Notes: generated by a model from the sequence alone, not told the origin. 64,000 nucleotides of DNA from Sphingomonas taxi (GCA_003240625.1 QFMX01000010.1:85720-149719), one strand, 5' to 3'; positions 42,978 through 53,757 are shown, counted from the stretch's first letter. Program-made: numbers and translations.

Positions 42978-44171
42978 ATGCCGGTCGTCGAACACCCCCC
43001 GGGCGGTACCAACGCTCCCGCTGCTGGCGAACTCGAATATCGTCTTCGCCAGCAGTCGATCCTGGCCGATTTCGGGATCGAGGCACTGCGCGCGCGGGAT
43101 CTGGATCCCATGCTGCAGCGCGCGACCGAGCTGTGCGGCGAGGGCATGCGGTCGAAATACTGCAAGTTCCTCGAATATCGCCCCGAGCAGGACAGCCTGC
43201 TGGTACGCGCGGGGATCGGCTGGGAGCCGGGGGTGGTTGGGTCGACCGAGATGCGGACCGATCTCGGCTCGCCTGCGGGGTTCGCGCTGGAGACGGGCGA
43301 GCCGGTGATCTCGAACCATCTCGGCAACGAGCAGCGGTTTCGCACGCCCGAGTTCATGGCGCGCCACAAGATCCGGCGCGCGATCAACGTGCTGGTTGAG
43401 ACGTCGGGCAAGCGCTTTGGCGTCCTTGAGGTCGATAGCCCCGACGAAGGCCAGTTCGAGCCTGCCGACTTCGCGTTCATGCAGGGCTTCGCCAACCTCA
43501 TCGGCGTGGCGATCGAGCGGCAGCAGGCGGAGCAGCGGCTGAGCGAGGCGATGGAGCATCAGGAGTTGCTCACGCGGGAGGCCAGCCACCGCGTGAAGAA
43601 CAGCCTCGCTTTGGTCTCGGCGATGCTCAATCTCCAGATGCAGGAGGACGACGATCCGCGGATTCGGCGGCTGCTCGGCGATGCGCAGGCGCGGATCACG
43701 GCGATCGCGCAGACCCACGACCAGCTGTGGCGTGGCGATCAGGTCGGCATCGTCGCGCTCGACGATCTGGTCTGCGGGATCGCGACGGGGCTAGGCGAGC
43801 AGTCGCTCAACCACCGAATCGACTGCGATATCGAGCCGATCCTGATCAGCGCGGACGTCGCGATCCCGGTCGGTTTGCTGGTCACCGAACTCGTCACCAA
43901 CGCGATCAAATATGCGTATGGTGACGACGGCGGCGTGATTTTGGTCTCGGTGCGCAGCGCGGAGGGGCGGATCGTGTTGACCGTGTCCGACGAAGGCGGT
44001 GGATTGCCAGCGGACTTCGACCTCAAGGCGGCGTCACGCAAAAGTCTTGGGATGCGGATGATCGGCAGCCTCGCGCGCCAGCTCCGGGGGACCGTGACGA
44101 TCGAGAACGCCGCGGTCGGGACCTGCGCGACGCTCGAAGTGCCCGATCCAAGGGTCGAGGTCGCAGGCTAA
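42978..44171 (+). CDS. GAF-domain sensor histidine kinase (HisKA_2 type)
   Basis: 397 aa, no membrane segment. GAF domain at about 25-185 (DLDPMLQRATELCGEGM ... FGVLEVDSPDEGQF). Dimerisation/phospho-acceptor motif REASHRVKNSLALVSAMLNL (His about residue 205), then an HATPase_c domain with ELVTNAIKYAYG and SDEGGGLP. Such kinases often feed the alphaproteobacterial general stress response or phyllosphere/light signalling, but no response regulator is adjacent. Five bp after ettA with GAGGA before the ATG, hence probably co-transcribed. Confidence 0.9.
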   Translation: MPVVEHPPGGTNAPAAGELEYRLRQQSILADFGIEALRARDLDPMLQRATELCGEGMRSKYCKFLEYRPEQDSLLVRAGIGWEPGVVGSTEMRTDLGSPAGFALETGEPVISNHLGNEQRFRTPEFMARHKIRRAINVLVETSGKRFGVLEVDSPDEGQFEPADFAFMQGFANLIGVAIERQQAEQRLSEAMEHQELLTREASHRVKNSLALVSAMLNLQMQEDDDPRIRRLLGDAQARITAIAQTHDQLWRGDQVGIVALDDLVCGIATGLGEQSLNHRIDCDIEPILISADVAIPVGLLVTELVTNAIKYAYGDDGGVILVSVRSAEGRIVLTVSDEGGGLPADFDLKAASRKSLGMRMIGSLARQLRGTVTIENAAVGTCATLEVPDPRVEVAG

Positions 44172-44175
44172 CCAC

Positions 44176-44254
44176 TGTTCTCCTGCGAACGCAGGAGTCC
44201 AGGGTCAGGAGCGTTTCGGTTGGTATCCTGGGCTCCTGCGTTCGCAGGAGAACA
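44176..44254. repeat. Composite inverted repeat (second palindrome family)
   Basis: 79-bp element: TGTTCTCCTGCGAACGCAGG on the left matches CCTGCGTTCGCAGGAGAACA on the right, and each arm is itself a hairpin (CTCCTGCG AACGCAGGAG). The inner part TCCAGGG / CCTGGG also pairs. Unrelated in sequence to the CCTCCCCC family. It lies between convergent genes (kinase and cytidylyltransferase) and may act as a terminator. Confidence 0.88.
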
Positions 44255-44259
44255 ATGGC

Positions 44260-44991
44260 TTACGCCGCTACCGCGTCGGCTTTAGTCGCCATCCACGCCT
44301 CGGCCTTGGCAAGCGCAGGGGCGTCGTCGACGTCGATCCAGTCGATGTCGCTGCAATCCACGATCCGGGCGAGACCTTGCGCGGCCAGCAGGCGGACGCC
44401 TTCGGTGAGGGAGGGGCTCGCCAGCGAGGCTAATGCGTCGGACAGTGCAGGCCCGATCGCGAAGACGCCGGTGTCGTAGCAGTCGTGGGGCTCCAGGCCC
44501 TTGCTGATCGCGACGATGCGGTCGCCTTCGGTGGCAACGCAAGTGACGTCCTCCGGGTCGACCCAGTCGTGACCGAGGCGCCGGTCGATACCGAGGCGCA
44601 AGCCGCCGCCGGCCCCGGCTTTCGCCATGCGGGCGTAGAGTTCGGGGCTGACGAGGTGGTCGCACATCGCCAGCACCGCTTCGTCACCGGCCAGCGCATC
44701 GCGCGCCGCTAGGACCGAAACGCCGTTCGGTTCGCCGTGATCGGCCAGCACCGTCTCGACCTTAAGCGGCCAGCGCCGGCTCGCTAGGTACGTTTCGATC
44801 GCCTCGCGCCCGTAGCTCACCGTCACGATCGCCCGCGCGAAACCGGCTTCCGCCAGCCCTTCGAGCGCGTGGGCGATCAACGGCCGCCCCGCCACCGGGC
44901 AGAGCGGCTTGTACGGGGCGGAGGTGCGAAGGCGGCTGCCTTCCCCGGCGGCGAGGATGATCGCCGTTTGGATCCGGGGCGTATCGATCAT
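44260..44991 (-). CDS. Nucleotidyltransferase, probable CTP:inositol-1-phosphate cytidylyltransferase
   Basis: 243 aa, single-domain NTP transferase: AIILAAGEGSRLR (nucleotide loop, residues 11-23), KPLCPVAGRPLI and LAMCDHLVSPEL (metal-binding Asp region), DWIDVDD near the C-terminus. Third gene of a tight minus-strand run, one base after the inositol-3-phosphate synthase stop, with a CDP-alcohol phosphotransferase upstream. This trio supplies everything needed for CDP-inositol and transfer of its head group, which is why I assign inositol-phosphate as substrate; sequence alone would only say sugar/alcohol-phosphate nucleotidyltransferase. Confidence 0.75.
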   Translation of the reverse strand: MIDTPRIQTAIILAAGEGSRLRTSAPYKPLCPVAGRPLIAHALEGLAEAGFARAIVTVSYGREAIETYLASRRWPLKVETVLADHGEPNGVSVLAARDALAGDEAVLAMCDHLVSPELYARMAKAGAGGGLRLGIDRRLGHDWVDPEDVTCVATEGDRIVAISKGLEPHDCYDTGVFAIGPALSDALASLASPSLTEGVRLLAAQGLARIVDCSDIDWIDVDDAPALAKAEAWMATKADAVAA

Positions 44992-44992
44992 G

Positions 44993-46084
44993 TCAGGCGG
45001 CCTTGATGAACCGCTCGACTTCGATCTGCGCGAGATCGTCGGTCATCTGCGTGCGCGGGTGCTTGCAGAAATACGCCGAGGCCGGGTCGATCACGCCGGC
45101 GATGCCGCGGTCCTTGGCGATCTTGGCGCAGCGGATCATGTCGATCGCGACACCCGCCGAGTTGGGGCTGTCCTCGACCGAGAGACGGAGTTCGATGTTC
45201 ATCGGCACGCCGCCGAACAGCTGGCCTTCCATGCGCAGGAAGCAGACCTTGTTGTCGTTCTGCCAGGGGACATAGTCCGACGGACCGATATGGACGTTGT
45301 CGTCGTCCATCCGCTCGGCCGCGACCGACTGGACCGCTTCGGTCTTCGAGATCTTCTTCGACTCGAGACGGCGATGGTTCGACATGTTGAGGAAGTCGGT
45401 GTTGCCGCCGGTGTTGAGCTGGTAGGTGCGATCCAGCTTCACGCCGCGCTTGGCGAACAGGTCGGTCAGCACGCGGTGGACGATCGTCGCGCCGAGCTGC
45501 GCCTTGATGTCGTCGCCGATGATCGCGACGCCGGCGTCTTCGAACTTCTTCGCCCAGACCGGGTTCGACGCGATGAAGACGGGGATGTTGTTGACGAACG
45601 CCACGCCCGCCTCGATCGCGCAGTCTGCGTAGAACTCGGTGGCTTCCTGCGAACCGACCGGCAGGTAGTTCATCAGCACGTCGGCGCCCGATGCCTTCAG
45701 CTCGGCGATGACGTCTTCACGCGTCGGCTCGGGAGCGTCCGCGACCAGGAACGTACGGTCGTCCTTGAAGTCGGCCATATGGTCGGCGACGCCGTCCAGC
45801 TTCTTGCCCATCTTCACGATCGTGCCGGTGTTCCCGACGTTCGGTGCGAACACCGCGGTGCAGTTCGGCTTGGCGAAGATCGCCTCGGCGACGTCCTTGC
45901 CGACCTTGCGACGATCGACATCCCAGGCCGCGACGACCTTGATGTCGCTCGGCTTGTAGCCGCCCATGTCGAAATGCATCAGGCCGACCTGGTCGTTTGC
46001 CCCCTCGCGGTAGTGCTCGAGGCCTTGCACGAGCGAGCTCGCGCAGTTGCCGATGCCGACCACGGCGATCCGAATGCTATTCAT
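44993..46084 (-). CDS. ino1: Inositol-3-phosphate synthase
   Basis: 363 aa. NAD-dependent conversion of glucose-6-phosphate to 1D-myo-inositol 3-phosphate. Rossmann start IRIAVVGIGNCASSLVQG, then family blocks NNIPVFIAS, IIGDDIKAQLGATIVHR, QLNTGGNTDFLNM, SKTEAVQS and RLSVEDSPNSAGVAIDMIR. Short form, as in actinobacterial/archaeal enzymes. Inositol synthesis is sporadic in bacteria, so acquisition by transfer is possible, although base composition matches its neighbours. Lies 15 bp after the phosphotransferase gene and 1 bp before the nucleotidyltransferase gene. Confidence 0.95.
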   Translation of the reverse strand: MNSIRIAVVGIGNCASSLVQGLEHYREGANDQVGLMHFDMGGYKPSDIKVVAAWDVDRRKVGKDVAEAIFAKPNCTAVFAPNVGNTGTIVKMGKKLDGVADHMADFKDDRTFLVADAPEPTREDVIAELKASGADVLMNYLPVGSQEATEFYADCAIEAGVAFVNNIPVFIASNPVWAKKFEDAGVAIIGDDIKAQLGATIVHRVLTDLFAKRGVKLDRTYQLNTGGNTDFLNMSNHRRLESKKISKTEAVQSVAAERMDDDNVHIGPSDYVPWQNDNKVCFLRMEGQLFGGVPMNIELRLSVEDSPNSAGVAIDMIRCAKIAKDRGIAGVIDPASAYFCKHPRTQMTDDLAQIEVERFIKAA

Positions 46085-46099
46085 TACTGACCCTGTTCC

Positions 46100-46960
46100 T
46101 TACGAAAGATGCATGCGCGACGCGGTCTTTGGTCGCGGCGGCGTTGTACTACGAACGAAGGCGCGTTCGACACGACGGTGCCAGACGAGCCCGACGATGG
46201 CCACGAGCGTCAGAGGGACGATCTCGAACCACCAGAAGATGCGTGGGTTGCCCGCGAAGCAGGCGACGAAGATCGCCCATACTCGCACATTCGCGGTAAG
46301 CAAGGCCATCAAGCGCAATGGCGCGACGGCGCGGGTGCCGTAACTGGCGCCGAAGGCCACCGGATCGCTCGCTTGGCCGAGCGTCCGTTCGAACGGCATG
46401 GCGATGCGATCGATGCTGCTCGCGACCCCGTCGTAGAACCGGACGAGCACGTTGCCGGTGGGCACGGGCGGCGCTTCGAGCGCCACGCCCTTGATACGGC
46501 GATGGAAGCGCGCGCGCTCGCCTTCGTACATGTTCGACTGCACCGCATGCGCGCCACCCGCGGCGAAGGCGAGGATCCAGCCCTCGGGCGTGTCGATCGT
46601 GATTGCCAGCGACGTGTAGATCAGCGCGAAGACGCCGTGGTCGCAGAGCCCGTCGAGCATCCGCCCGAGCGGGCTCGCGGTCTTGGTCGCGCGCGCGACC
46701 ATGCCGTCGAGTCCGTCGGCGATCAGCCACCCCATCGACAGCACCAGACCGACCAGCGCCAGCGCCCAATTGCCCCATTGCGTATAGGCGAGAGCAGCCG
46801 CTCCGCCGAGGCAGAGCCCGGCCACCGACACCGCATTGGCCGAAATTCCACGCGCCAGCGCCAACGGCAAGAGCGCACGGCCCGCCGGGTGAATCAGCCA
46901 AAGGTTAGATGGGATCTCGATCCGGCGATCGCGCGATCCATCCGGTGGAGCCACTGTCAT
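46100..46960 (-). CDS. CDP-alcohol phosphatidyltransferase-family enzyme
   Basis: 286-aa inner-membrane protein. The catalytic signature DG-x2-AR-x8-G-x3-D-x3-D is complete: DGMVARATKTASPLG followed by RMLDGLCDH (about residues 85-107). Several membrane segments (about 35-60, 60-80, 115-135, 210-235 and 240-260). Starts the inositol module: inositol-3-phosphate synthase lies 15 bp downstream. It could use CDP-inositol with a lipid acceptor, CDP-diacylglycerol with inositol phosphate, or CDP-inositol with inositol phosphate; the co-located cytidylyltransferase favours CDP-inositol. Begins 48 bp after nadE. Confidence 0.87.
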   Translation of the reverse strand: MTVAPPDGSRDRRIEIPSNLWLIHPAGRALLPLALARGISANAVSVAGLCLGGAAALAYTQWGNWALALVGLVLSMGWLIADGLDGMVARATKTASPLGRMLDGLCDHGVFALIYTSLAITIDTPEGWILAFAAGGAHAVQSNMYEGERARFHRRIKGVALEAPPVPTGNVLVRFYDGVASSIDRIAMPFERTLGQASDPVAFGASYGTRAVAPLRLMALLTANVRVWAIFVACFAGNPRIFWWFEIVPLTLVAIVGLVWHRRVERAFVRSTTPPRPKTASRMHLS

Positions 46961-47008
46961 AGGATTTTCACAATGCGCCCGGCCGCCGATTTATGCAAGG
47001 CAGCGCAA

Positions 47009-49207
<2,199 letters not shown>

Positions 49208-49299
49208 GGCGCACCGATAAACGGCCTCGCGGCCGCACGCCACCGGCTTGATCCAGGCGAGCATTGGCGCGGTGCACTGTCCTGTGAGAGGATAGGCGC

Positions 49300-49671
49300 A
49301 TGACAGCCCGATCGATCCAGCCTCTCGCGCTCCTGCTCGTCGGCCTGCTGTATTGGCAGCTCGTCAGCCAATTCTCAGGCGCGAAGGAGCCCTGGGACGC
49401 GGAGGGCTATTGGCGGATCTGGTATCCCGGGTCGCTGGTGATATCGGCACTATCGGGTTTCCTGCTGGGACGGCGAGGTTGGCTGGCCGGCGTTATCGTC
49501 ACGTTTGCGCAATTGCCGGTGATGTGGGTCAATACCGGCTCCGGCGGGCTATTGATGGTCGGTGCGACGATCCTGTGCATTCTGGCTGTCCCCGCCGTCG
49601 CCGTTTCCATGATCGGTGGCCGGCTCGCACGGTCTCGCACTGGTGGTGGGAAGACGGACGGCGCGGTATGA
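49300..49671 (+). CDS. Small membrane protein of unknown function
   Basis: 123 aa with about four hydrophobic segments (5-25, 45-60, 62-80 and 85-105) and a short basic C-terminus. No recognised family. Divergent from nadE (92-bp gap). AGAGGATAGG lies about 8 bp before the ATG. Confidence 0.65.
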   Translation: MTARSIQPLALLLVGLLYWQLVSQFSGAKEPWDAEGYWRIWYPGSLVISALSGFLLGRRGWLAGVIVTFAQLPVMWVNTGSGGLLMVGATILCILAVPAVAVSMIGGRLARSRTGGGKTDGAV

Positions 49672-49729
49672 CGCCGGCCGGTTCGAACCGGTGGCGAGTT
49701 TTGCGCCACGCCGCGACAGGGAGGCGATT

Positions 49730-50086
49730 TTGACGATCACGATGTTCGGCATCAAGAATTGCGACACGATGAAGAAGGCGCGCGCGTGGCTGGACGAACA
49801 CGGCGTTGCGTATGCGTTCCACGACTACAAGACCGCCGGGATCGATACGGCACACCTGAACGATTGGATCGGGCGGGTCGGGTGGGAGGTGCTGCTCAAC
49901 CGCGCCGGTACCACGTTCCGGAAACTGCCCGAAGAGGATCGGGCTGATCTCGATGCTGAGAAGGCCACCGCGCTGATGCTGGCGCAGCCTTCGATGATCA
50001 AGCGTCCGGTCCTCGATACCGGCGAGACGCTGCTGGTCGGGTTCAAGCCCGAGCGGTATGAAGCGGCGGGGCTGGGGCGCGCTTGA
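49730..50086 (+). CDS. ArsC/Spx-family (YffB-like) thioredoxin-fold protein
   Basis: 118 aa. FGIKNCDTMKKARAWLDEHG is the YffB/ArsC-like N-terminus with a single active-site Cys (CDT rather than CxxC). VGWEVLLNRAGTTFRKLPEED and PSMIKRPVL follow the family. YffB-like proteins are glutathione-dependent reductases of unclear substrate, not true arsenate reductases. I start at TTG 49730 because GGGAGG ends 5 bp upstream and MTITMFGIKNC matches family length; ATG 49742 is the alternative. Confidence 0.87.
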   Translation: MTITMFGIKNCDTMKKARAWLDEHGVAYAFHDYKTAGIDTAHLNDWIGRVGWEVLLNRAGTTFRKLPEEDRADLDAEKATALMLAQPSMIKRPVLDTGETLLVGFKPERYEAAGLGRA

Positions 50087-50097
50087 AGGAGACTGAC

Positions 50098-50379
50098 ATG
50101 CCTGTCGCTACATGGAATGGCCGCGAGATCGCACGATCGGACGATACCGTCGTCGTCGAGGGCAATCACTATTTCCCCGCGGACAGCATCGACCCGACGT
50201 TGCTGGAGGAGAGCGCAACTCACTCGAACTGCCCCTGGAAGGGCGTGGCGAGCTACAAGACGCTCGTCGTCGACGGGAAGCGCAACGTCGATGCGGTCTG
50301 GTATTACCCAGACCCGAAGTCGGCCGCGGCCGAGATCAAGGACCGGTATGCGTTCTGGAAGGGCGTGACGGTCGGGTAA
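50098..50379 (+). CDS. DUF427 family protein
   Basis: 93 aa, single domain: ATWNGREIARSDDTVVVEGNHYFP then CPWKGVASYKTLVVDGK and AVWYYPDPKSAAAEIKDRYAFW, all characteristic of DUF427. Small cytoplasmic beta-rich protein without assigned function. AAGGAG directly precedes at good spacing; only 11 bp after the YffB-like gene, so these are likely co-transcribed. Confidence 0.9.
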   Translation: MPVATWNGREIARSDDTVVVEGNHYFPADSIDPTLLEESATHSNCPWKGVASYKTLVVDGKRNVDAVWYYPDPKSAAAEIKDRYAFWKGVTVG

Positions 50380-50389
50380 GGACTGTTCA

Positions 50390-50513
50390 ATCCTCCCCCG
50401 CCAGGGGGAGGTGGCTGGCACTTGCCAGACGGAGGGGGAGGCAAGAACAACGCCTGTTCCGTGTCCTCCCCCTCCGTCACCTTCGGTGACACCTCCCCCT
50501 GGCGGGGGAGGAT
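50390..50513 (+). repeat. Type 1 palindromic element, copy E
   Basis: About 124 bp, the best preserved copy: arms ATCCTCCCCCGCCAGGGGG / CCCCCTGGCGGGGGAGGAT, inner hairpins TGGCACTTGCCA and GTCACCTTCGGTGAC, and inner pair ACGGAGGGGGAGG / CCTCCCCCTCCGT around the central AACAACGCCTGTTCCGTG. Lies between convergent genes. Confidence 0.95.
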
Positions 50514-50525
50514 CAGGCTGTCGGC

Positions 50526-51443
50526 TCAGATCGCGCCCGAGAACGTGTCGCACTGTGCGGGATCGCCACTGTCCAGCCCGCGCTTCAACCAAGCCTGACG
50601 CTGCGCCGACGTTCCATGCGTAAAGCTATCGGGCACCACACGACCCTGCGACTCCTTCTGCAACGTATCGTCGCCGATCGCCTGCGCGGCCGTCATGCCC
50701 TCCTGGATATCGCCAGCCTCGAGCCGCGACCGGTTCGCTGCCGCCCACACGCCCGCATAGCAATCCGCCTGCAATTCCAGCCGCACCGACAGAGCATTGC
50801 CCTCGGTCTCGCTCGCCTGACGCTGCGCTTGCTGAACCTGTGCATTGGTGCCGAGCAGCTTCTGGATGTGATGACCGAACTCGTGCGCGATCACGTAATC
50901 CTGCGCAAAATCGCCGTCCGCCTTGAAGCGGGTCGACAGCTCGTTGAAGAAGCTCGTGTCGAGATAGATGCCCTGATCGGTCGGGCAATAGAACGGCCCC
51001 ATCGCCGACTGCGCGGCACCGCAGCCCGAACGGCCATTACCGTCGAAGAACACCAGTTTGGGCGCCTCGAAGCGCTGGCCATTCTTCGCGAAGATCGCTT
51101 CCCAGGTATTGTCGGCCGAGCTGAACGCGTTGCACGCGGCCTTGCTCTCGGGCGTCAAATTGCAGCTCGACGTCGTGTCGGTGCCGGCGCGCGGCGTTCC
51201 GGTCTGCGTGGTCGGCGCGGACGACTGCCCGCCACCGAGCAGCCCGCCAAGGCCACCCATGCCGCCGAACACCGCCATCAGGATCAGCACCACGACGATC
51301 CCGCCGCACCCGAAGCGGCTGCCGATCATCGGCAACAGTCCCATCAGCAGGCCGCCGCCACCGCCGCCGAAACCACCACCGCCGCCGCCCGAGCCGCGCT
51401 GGTCCTCGACGTTGATGTTCGGATCGTAATCGTCGAGCCGCAT
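50526..51443 (-). CDS. YpfJ-type neutral zinc metallopeptidase
   Basis: 305 aa. A glycine-rich N-terminus (about 15-32) precedes one membrane segment (about 48-68), then a soluble domain with IYLDTSFFNEL and the zinc motif YVIAHEFGHHIQ (about residue 190), and LELQADCYAGVWA providing the third ligand. Member of the putative neutral zinc metallopeptidase family (YpfJ). Probably membrane-anchored facing the periplasm. ATG 51443 gives MRLDDYDPN, the usual start; the frame extends further without homology. Confidence 0.92.
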   Translation of the reverse strand: MRLDDYDPNINVEDQRGSGGGGGGFGGGGGGLLMGLLPMIGSRFGCGGIVVVLILMAVFGGMGGLGGLLGGGQSSAPTTQTGTPRAGTDTTSSCNLTPESKAACNAFSSADNTWEAIFAKNGQRFEAPKLVFFDGNGRSGCGAAQSAMGPFYCPTDQGIYLDTSFFNELSTRFKADGDFAQDYVIAHEFGHHIQKLLGTNAQVQQAQRQASETEGNALSVRLELQADCYAGVWAAANRSRLEAGDIQEGMTAAQAIGDDTLQKESQGRVVPDSFTHGTSAQRQAWLKRGLDSGDPAQCDTFSGAI

Positions 51444-51546
51444 GAATATGCCCCTTTTCGTTTCTTCTCGGGAACGAAATGCGCAAGGTGGCGCTAGAGT
51501 TGCACGGCGGTCGAATCCGCGGCGTAAAGCGACAGGGGGAGTGCGT

Positions 51547-52332
51547 ATGTTCCTGAAGGGCAAGACCGCGGTCATCACCGGATCCACCTCGGGGATCGGC
51601 TTGGCCTACGCCAAGGCGTTCGCGGCGGAGGGCGCCGCGGTGGTGCTCAATGGCTTCGGCGACGCGGACGCGATCGAGCGGGAACGCGCCGCCCTCGCGC
51701 AGGCCAGCGGAGCCGCCGCGCTCTACGATCCCGCCGACATGACGAAGCCCGACGAGATTGCCGCGATGGTCGCACGGGCCGCCGCCGAGACCGGCAGCGT
51801 CGACATCGTCGTCAACAACGCGGGCATCCAGCACGTCGCGGGGATCGCCGACTTTCCGATCGACAAGTTCGACGCGATCATCGCGATCAACCTGTCCTCG
51901 GCGTGGCACATGATGCGCGCCGCGGTGCCGCACATGCGCGCGAAGGGCTGGGGCCGGATCATCTCGACTGCGTCGGCGCACTCGCTCGTCGCGAGTCCCA
52001 ACAAGTCCGCCTATGTCATGGCCAAGCATGCGATCGCCGGGCTCACCAAGACCATTGCGCTGGAGACCGCGACCGATGGCATCACCGTCAACTGCATCTC
52101 GCCCGGCTATGTCTGGACCCCGCTGGTCGAGAACCAGATCCCCGACACGATGGCGGCGCGGGGGATGACACGCGATCAGGTGATGAACGACGTGCTGCTC
52201 GCCGCGCAACCGACCAAGGAATTCGTGACGCCGGAGCAGGTTGCGGCGTTCGCGCTGTTCCTGTGTCGCGACGAGGCCAAGGCGATTACCGGCGCGAACC
52301 TGTCGATGGATGGCGGCTGGACGGCGGCGTGA
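51547..52332 (+). CDS. 3-hydroxybutyrate dehydrogenase (SDR family)
   Basis: 261 aa. Interconverts (R)-3-hydroxybutyrate and acetoacetate with NAD. Classical SDR motifs: TGSTSGIG (about 11-18), NNAGIQH, catalytic Ser in STASAHS and YVMAKHA (Tyr, Lys). NNAGIQHV and CISPGYVWTPLVE are typical of PhaZ-pathway 3-HBDHs rather than generic reductases. CAGGGGGA precedes ATG 51547. Monocistronic; suggests polyhydroxybutyrate/ketone-body use. Confidence 0.9.
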   Translation: MFLKGKTAVITGSTSGIGLAYAKAFAAEGAAVVLNGFGDADAIERERAALAQASGAAALYDPADMTKPDEIAAMVARAAAETGSVDIVVNNAGIQHVAGIADFPIDKFDAIIAINLSSAWHMMRAAVPHMRAKGWGRIISTASAHSLVASPNKSAYVMAKHAIAGLTKTIALETATDGITVNCISPGYVWTPLVENQIPDTMAARGMTRDQVMNDVLLAAQPTKEFVTPEQVAAFALFLCRDEAKAITGANLSMDGGWTAA

Positions 52333-52418
52333 CCGAACGGCGCGCCGCCGCCCGGAAAACCATTGCCGTTCAAGGCGATACACGCTTACCTTGGCGCAGG
52401 CCAACGGGACACGAGACG

Positions 52419-53054
52419 ATGCGAACCTGGTTCGGAACTGCCGCGTGCATGATGGTCGTGGCCTGTGGATCGACCGTGGTCGGCGTCGGGAGCACCGGCG
52501 CCGACGGCGCGCGATCCAGCCTGGATTGGCGGAGGGTAGCCACCCCAGCCGATCGCGCACGACTGCGCGGCTGGCGTGGCGCGTGGGTCGCCGCGCTCGC
52601 GCAGGTCGACTCGAAGGAGGTCGCGCGCGATCCGGTGCTGTTCAACCCCGACCGTTCGCTGGTCGACCCGCTGCCGCCCGCGGGCCCGTATCGATGTCGC
52701 ACCTACAAGCTCGGCGCCCGCGCGGGCATCGGCCCGACCTTCACGGCCTCGGGCTGGTTCGCCTGCCGGATCGGCACGAGCGAGGACGATGGCGAGCGCG
52801 TGGTCAGCCTCGTCAAGCTCGACGGATCGCAGCGCCCGGTCGGCTCGGTCTTCGCCGACACCAATGCGCGGGCGATCTTCCTGGGCACGATGGAGCTCGG
52901 CGACGAGACGCGGCCGATGCGCTATGGGCGCGACGCCAACCGCGACATGGCCGGGCTGATCGAGCGGATCGCCCCGCAGCGCTGGCGCGTGGTGCTGCCC
53001 TATCCGCGGTTCGAATCGCTCCTCGACGTGGTCGAGCTGGTCCCCGCGGCCTAG
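52419..53054 (+). CDS. DUF4893 family protein
   Basis: 211 aa. Short hydrophobic N-terminus with CMMVVACGS, possibly a lipobox (VAC), then DWRRVATPADRARLRGWRGAWV, the characteristic start of DUF4893, YRCRTYKLGAR and WFACRI with conserved cysteines. Probably periplasmic; no known function. Its stop codon TAG overlaps that of the convergent downstream gene in the 4-bp palindrome CTAG. Confidence 0.82.
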   Translation: MRTWFGTAACMMVVACGSTVVGVGSTGADGARSSLDWRRVATPADRARLRGWRGAWVAALAQVDSKEVARDPVLFNPDRSLVDPLPPAGPYRCRTYKLGARAGIGPTFTASGWFACRIGTSEDDGERVVSLVKLDGSQRPVGSVFADTNARAIFLGTMELGDETRPMRYGRDANRDMAGLIERIAPQRWRVVLPYPRFESLLDVVELVPAA

Positions 53055-53701
53055 CGAGCGGCGGGCAGGGGCCCCGGAACGGTCGTCGGCACCATGCCGG
53101 ATGCGGCCGCTCCCGTCGCGACCGCCACGGCGGGCGACTCGATCGGGCCGAGGCTCGCGAGATACTGCTTGCCGTGCATCTCGATCGGCGTGACGCGGCC
53201 GGCGTTACCGGCCAGCACCGCCTTCAGATACGAGCGCGGTTTCTTCATCAGCCTGGGCTGATCGAGCGCGGACAGCCCCACCAGGCGCGCGGCTTCCTTG
53301 ACGAAGTGGACGCAATTATGGTCGCCCAGACGGTACACGCTGTCGGGCTTGCCCTCGCTCCACGCATCGACCAGCCGCAACACGGCGACATATTGCGCGT
53401 CGGTCATCACCACCGAGAATTGCGCGTCGCTGCTCGCGACATAGCTCGGCCTGGCGATGTCGAGCTTGCCCGCGACCGGCCCCATCAACAGCGCGGGCGA
53501 CACGGATTTCGCCGTGAAGCCTGCATTCGTGTCGACCGGCGCGCCGCCTGCATCGGGCACTCCGCGCAAGGTGAAGAACGCATGCGGGAAACTGTTGCCG
53601 AGTTCATGGCTCCAGAACGTGATCGTGACCGCAGCCTGCGCCGGCAGCGCGTATCCGACGCACAGGCAGAACAGGGCGATCAGGCGTAGCAGCGGCTTCA
53701 T
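53051..53701 (-). CDS. Exported protein of unknown function
   Basis: 216 aa. Signal peptide about 1-23 (ending AQA), then TITFWSHELGNSFPHAFFTL and VYRLGDHNCVHFVKEAARL. The conserved-looking His early and the NC-x-HF segment recall a papain-like/NlpC-type His-Cys arrangement, but I cannot assign a family. C-terminal Ala/Pro-rich tail. Convergent with the DUF4893 gene, sharing CTAG at the stops. Confidence 0.72.
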   Translation of the reverse strand: MKPLLRLIALFCLCVGYALPAQAAVTITFWSHELGNSFPHAFFTLRGVPDAGGAPVDTNAGFTAKSVSPALLMGPVAGKLDIARPSYVASSDAQFSVVMTDAQYVAVLRLVDAWSEGKPDSVYRLGDHNCVHFVKEAARLVGLSALDQPRLMKKPRSYLKAVLAGNAGRVTPIEMHGKQYLASLGPIESPAVAVATGAAASGMVPTTVPGPLPAAR

Positions 53702-53757
53702 CAGCCGAGGCTATCGCCGAATCTCCAACCTTACCAGCAGCATGCGTCTGATTTAGA

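Noticed and set aside
49730..50086. True arsenate reductase
   Set aside because: The active site is of the YffB type and there are no arsenic resistance genes nearby.
50411..50623. Pro/Gly-rich open frame over repeat copy E
   Set aside because: It is the translation of the palindromic element continuing antisense into the metallopeptidase gene. It is useful only as a demonstration that the element has an open frame, the same one used inside nadE.
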